Assembly: GCF_036013955.1 (NCBI RefSeq)
Contig: NZ_CP107903.1
Coordinates: 1,240,001 to 1,304,000, forward strand
Length of the DNA: 64,000 nt
From: Streptomyces sp. NBC_00459
Lineage (GTDB): Bacteria > Actinomycetota > Actinomycetes > Streptomycetales > Streptomycetaceae
Direction: 5' to 3'
Positions 62,352 to 64,000 of this stretch are shown piece after piece. The position numbers and the translations under genes are program-made. Each line of letters opens with the position of its first letter. The first letter of the stretch is position 1. Below the pieces are notes generated by a model. That model had not been told where the DNA came from. It was given only the letters and a program-made list of their open reading frames with translations, and searched no databases.

Positions 62352-62398
62352 GCGGTCACCCCACGGGTGCCGTTCCTGACGTCGTCGTCGATGCTCAT
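62348..62398 (-). CDS. 16-residue leader ORF coupled to ferredoxin reductase
   Basis: ATG 62398 with TGGAG five bases upstream encodes MSIDDDVRNGTRGVTA; its TGA overlaps the reductase ATG. Its start stands the same distance from operator B (41 bases) as the CMD-like gene start from operator C (42 bases). This suggests it is the real first cistron of the operon and delivers ribosomes to the reductase. It may instead be the relic of a lost gene. Confidence 0.4.
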   Translation of the reverse strand: MSIDDDVRNGTRGVTA

Positions 62399-62439
62399 GC
62401 GTGCTCCATTGCAGCTGCGGCTCGATGCCTGGCTGAAAG

Positions 62440-62461
62440 TTATACCTGCCGGTCGGTACAA
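62440..62461 (-). promoter_or_regulatory. shared TetR-type operator, site B (reductase-P450 operon)
   Basis: Read on the minus strand: TTGTACC, GACCGGCA, GGTATAA, followed by CTTTC. The half-sites differ at one base, making it the most symmetrical of the three 22-bp sites. TATAAC at its end could be the -10 box, so binding would block transcription. Confidence 0.7.
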
Positions 62462-62512
62462 ACAACCCTGCGCGGAGGATCCGTCGCCAACGGCCCCCTC
62501 CGCCCGGGCCGC

Positions 62513-63253
62513 TCAGGCCAGATAGCGGCCGCCGTTCGCGCTGAGCGTCTGGCCGGTCACATAGCTCGCCTCTTCGGAGGCCAGATAGGCCACCGCGTGG
62601 GCGATGTCCTCCGGGGTGCCGGCCCGCTTCATCGGCATCATGGCGGCGACCGCGTCGACGTCGACGGGGCCCTGGCGCACCAGCGGGGTGTCGATGAAGC
62701 CGGGCGGTACGTGGTTGACGGTGATCCCCTTCTCTATGTACTCGACCGCCAGCGCCCGGGTGAGGCCGATGACACCGCCCTTGGAGGCCGCGTAGTGCGC
62801 CATGGAGGGCGCGCCGGTCTGTGCGGACGAGGACGAGATGTTGACTATCCGGCCCCATCCCGCCTCGACCATGTCGGGCACCAGCTCCCTGGTGACCAGG
62901 AACGGGCCCTTGAGGTTGATCCCGATCATCCGGTCCCAGGCGGCCTCGCTGATGCTCGTGAAGGGCTCGTAGGCGGTCGTTCCGGCGTTGTTGACCAGGA
63001 TCGCCACCGGACCGAGTTCCTCCCGGGTGCGGGCCGCCGAGGCCGCGACGGCCTCGGCGTCGGCCGCGTCACCGGCCACCGCGATCGCCGTGCCGCCCTC
63101 CTTGACGATCAGGGCGACGGTTTCCTCGGCGCCCTCGGCGTTCAGGTCCCAGACGGCGACCGCGGCCCCCTTGGCGGCGAGTACGGTCGCGATTCCCCGG
63201 CCGATGCCACGGGCGCCGCCGGTGACCACCGCGACCTTTCCGTGCAGTGTCAT
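62513..63253 (-). CDS. short-chain dehydrogenase/reductase (FabG-like)
   Basis: 246 residues from ATG 63253 with AAGGAG upstream. Motifs VVTGGARGIGRGIA, LVNNAGTTAYEPF, ISSSSAQTGAPSMAHYAASKGG and the cofactor-side PPGFIDTP are complete, with catalytic Ser-Tyr-Lys. NAD(P)-dependent alcohol/ketone interconversion. It lies 77 bases downstream of the CMD-like gene and is probably co-transcribed from site C. Confidence 0.92.
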   Translation of the reverse strand: MTLHGKVAVVTGGARGIGRGIATVLAAKGAAVAVWDLNAEGAEETVALIVKEGGTAIAVAGDAADAEAVAASAARTREELGPVAILVNNAGTTAYEPFTSISEAAWDRMIGINLKGPFLVTRELVPDMVEAGWGRIVNISSSSAQTGAPSMAHYAASKGGVIGLTRALAVEYIEKGITVNHVPPGFIDTPLVRQGPVDVDAVAAMMPMKRAGTPEDIAHAVAYLASEEASYVTGQTLSANGGRYLA

Positions 63254-63330
63254 GCGTACTCCTTGAGTGATGGGGGTGTGCCGACGGGTCGCGCCCGGTC
63301 GGCGACGAACAGGGGCGATACAGGGCTCCG

Positions 63331-63723
63331 TCAGCCCTCCAGGGCCTCGCGGGCCGCGGTGCGGGCGGCGACGGCCCGGGGGAAGCCGGTGTAGCCGCTG
63401 GAGTGGTAGACGACCTCGGCGATCTCGTCCTCGGTCAGTCCGTTCGTCCGGGCGATACGGACATGTGTCTTCAGCTCGGTCTCGGCGCCGAGGGCGATGA
63501 GGATGCCCAGCGTCACCAGACTGCGGTCACGGGGAGCCAGTCCCTCGCGGCCCCACAGACCGCCCCAGACACCAAGAAGTCCGATGTCGACGAGGTCCTC
63601 GCCGAGGCGGCCGTCCCGTAGATCGACGTCGCCCTCGGGGAACACACCCGGCAGGGCGGCGCGCATGGCCTTCCAGCCGGCGGCCCGCAGATCGGCGGTC
63701 TCTTCGACACCCTTGTCGCTCAT
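63331..63723 (-). CDS. carboxymuconolactone decarboxylase-like (CMD) protein
   Basis: 130 residues from ATG 63723 (GGGAG upstream). The CMD fold is shown by FIG-type core GREGLAPRDRSLVTLGILIALGAETELKTHVRIARTNGLTEDEIAEVVYHSSGYTGFPRAVAA. The CxxC pair of AhpD peroxidase members is absent, so it is closer to the true decarboxylase/lactone-acting branch. It may act on a ring-cleavage or lactone intermediate. Divergent from the flavin monooxygenase gene. Confidence 0.88.
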   Translation of the reverse strand: MSDKGVEETADLRAAGWKAMRAALPGVFPEGDVDLRDGRLGEDLVDIGLLGVWGGLWGREGLAPRDRSLVTLGILIALGAETELKTHVRIARTNGLTEDEIAEVVYHSSGYTGFPRAVAARTAAREALEG

Positions 63724-63765
63724 ACCTGTACTCCCGTTGTGCGGCTTCACGTCCTTCAGCGAAAG

Positions 63766-63787
63766 TTAGATCAGACGGTCGGTACAA
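63766..63787 (-). promoter_or_regulatory. shared TetR-type operator, site C (CMD-SDR operon)
   Basis: On the minus strand: TTGTACC, GACCGTCT, GATCTAA, then CTTTC. The left half with GACCG is identical to sites A and B; the right half is weaker. TCTAAC occupies the possible -10 place. Confidence 0.65.
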
Positions 63788-63854
63788 TCAATGACTCGAC
63801 AGAGATTCACATCCATTGCCCGGACCCGCCCTCTCATCTACCCTCACTGAATAT

Positions 63855-63870
63855 TCGACCGAGCGGTCGA
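63855..63870 (+). promoter_or_regulatory. related palindrome, site D (flavin monooxygenase gene)
   Basis: TCGACCG-AG-CGGTCGA is a perfect inverted repeat, 31 bases before the monooxygenase start, flanked by ATAT-type sequence on both sides. It shares the CGACCG core with sites A-C but not the TTGTA end. Confidence 0.6.
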
Positions 63871-63901
63871 CATATGAATCAAGGCTCACGCGGGAGAGCA
63901 C

Positions 63902-64000
63902 ATGAGCGACACGACGAAGACGAGCCCGGACCAGGTCGGCGCAGGCAGCACGGGCAGCACGGTGGACGTACTGGTCATCGGAGCCGGTGTCACCGGCATC
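63902..64000 (+). CDS. FAD-dependent monooxygenase, probably Baeyer-Villiger type (3' end outside window)
   Basis: Only 33 residues are visible from ATG 63902. After a Ser/Thr/Gly-rich lead (MSDTTKTSPDQVGAGSTG) comes VDVLVIGAGVTGI, an FAD-binding Rossmann fingerprint (GxGxxG). Long leads of this kind occur in cyclohexanone monooxygenase relatives. The setting (P450, dehydrogenases, CMD) favours a Baeyer-Villiger enzyme that inserts oxygen next to a ketone, but another flavoprotein is possible. Confidence 0.5.
   Translation, partial: MSDTTKTSPDQVGAGSTGSTVDVLVIGAGVTGI

Overview
The window is high-GC DNA with dense coding, GTG and TTG starts, many stop/start overlaps, Tat and lipoprotein exporters, MocR, ROK and ECF41-type regulators, and ABC sugar importers that carry no ATPase gene. 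This is the pattern of a Streptomyces-type actinomycete chromosome. No rRNA, tRNA or CRISPR array was found.

Layout. 1-3300: a membrane protein with a nucleoside-phosphorylase domain, cut by the left edge, followed by a scar in which an IS481-like element separates a 19-codon protein-kinase fragment from a HAF-repeat fragment. 3.6-13.1 kb: sugar-utilisation cluster 1 (LacI regulator, lipoprotein, two permeases, debranching-enzyme-like glycosidase, GH3 glycosidase). 13.1-19.5 kb: a degraded accessory stretch with an IS1182-type remnant, an orphan C-terminal type I-G (I-U) Cas3 fragment plus its partner gene, two small unknown ORFs, a small secreted protein, a perfect 18-bp hairpin and a 5'-truncated mug gene. 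19.5-41.9 kb: ordinary chromosome with an ABC exporter and divergent two-component system, ROK, a DasR-like GntR regulator, a SigJ-like sigma factor, a hydrolase, a DMT exporter with divergent MocR, PhoD, an ACT-GNAT acetyltransferase, a DUF885 peptidase, Imm21, ATP-grasp, rhodanese/AsnC and sbcD-smORF-sbcC. 41.9-42.2 kb: a decayed integrase tail. 42.3-52.1 kb: sugar cluster 2 (LacI with three CGAACCGGTTCG operators, lipoprotein, two permeases, GH63-like enzyme, large secreted GH-A/CBM/ricin protein). 52.5-56.6 kb: YigZ, an APC permease, SixA and a catalytically empty CysRS/MshC relative. 56.8-64 kb: an oxidative cluster.

How it works together. Each sugar cluster imports a saccharide through a lipoprotein and two permeases that must borrow an ATPase (in Streptomyces usually MsiK), then cleaves it. 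Cluster 1 enzymes are intracellular. Cluster 2 adds a secreted multi-domain glycosidase. The right-hand cluster encodes a P450 with its own ferredoxin and reductase, two short-chain dehydrogenases, a carboxymuconolactone-decarboxylase-like protein, the start of a flavin monooxygenase and an MFS transporter. Three of its promoters share a 22-bp element built on TTGTACCGACCG, and a fourth carries a CGACCG/CGGTCG palindrome. A single TetR-type regulator outside the window could therefore control an oxygenation, dehydrogenation and Baeyer-Villiger route, formally like camphor catabolism. That pathway is inference.
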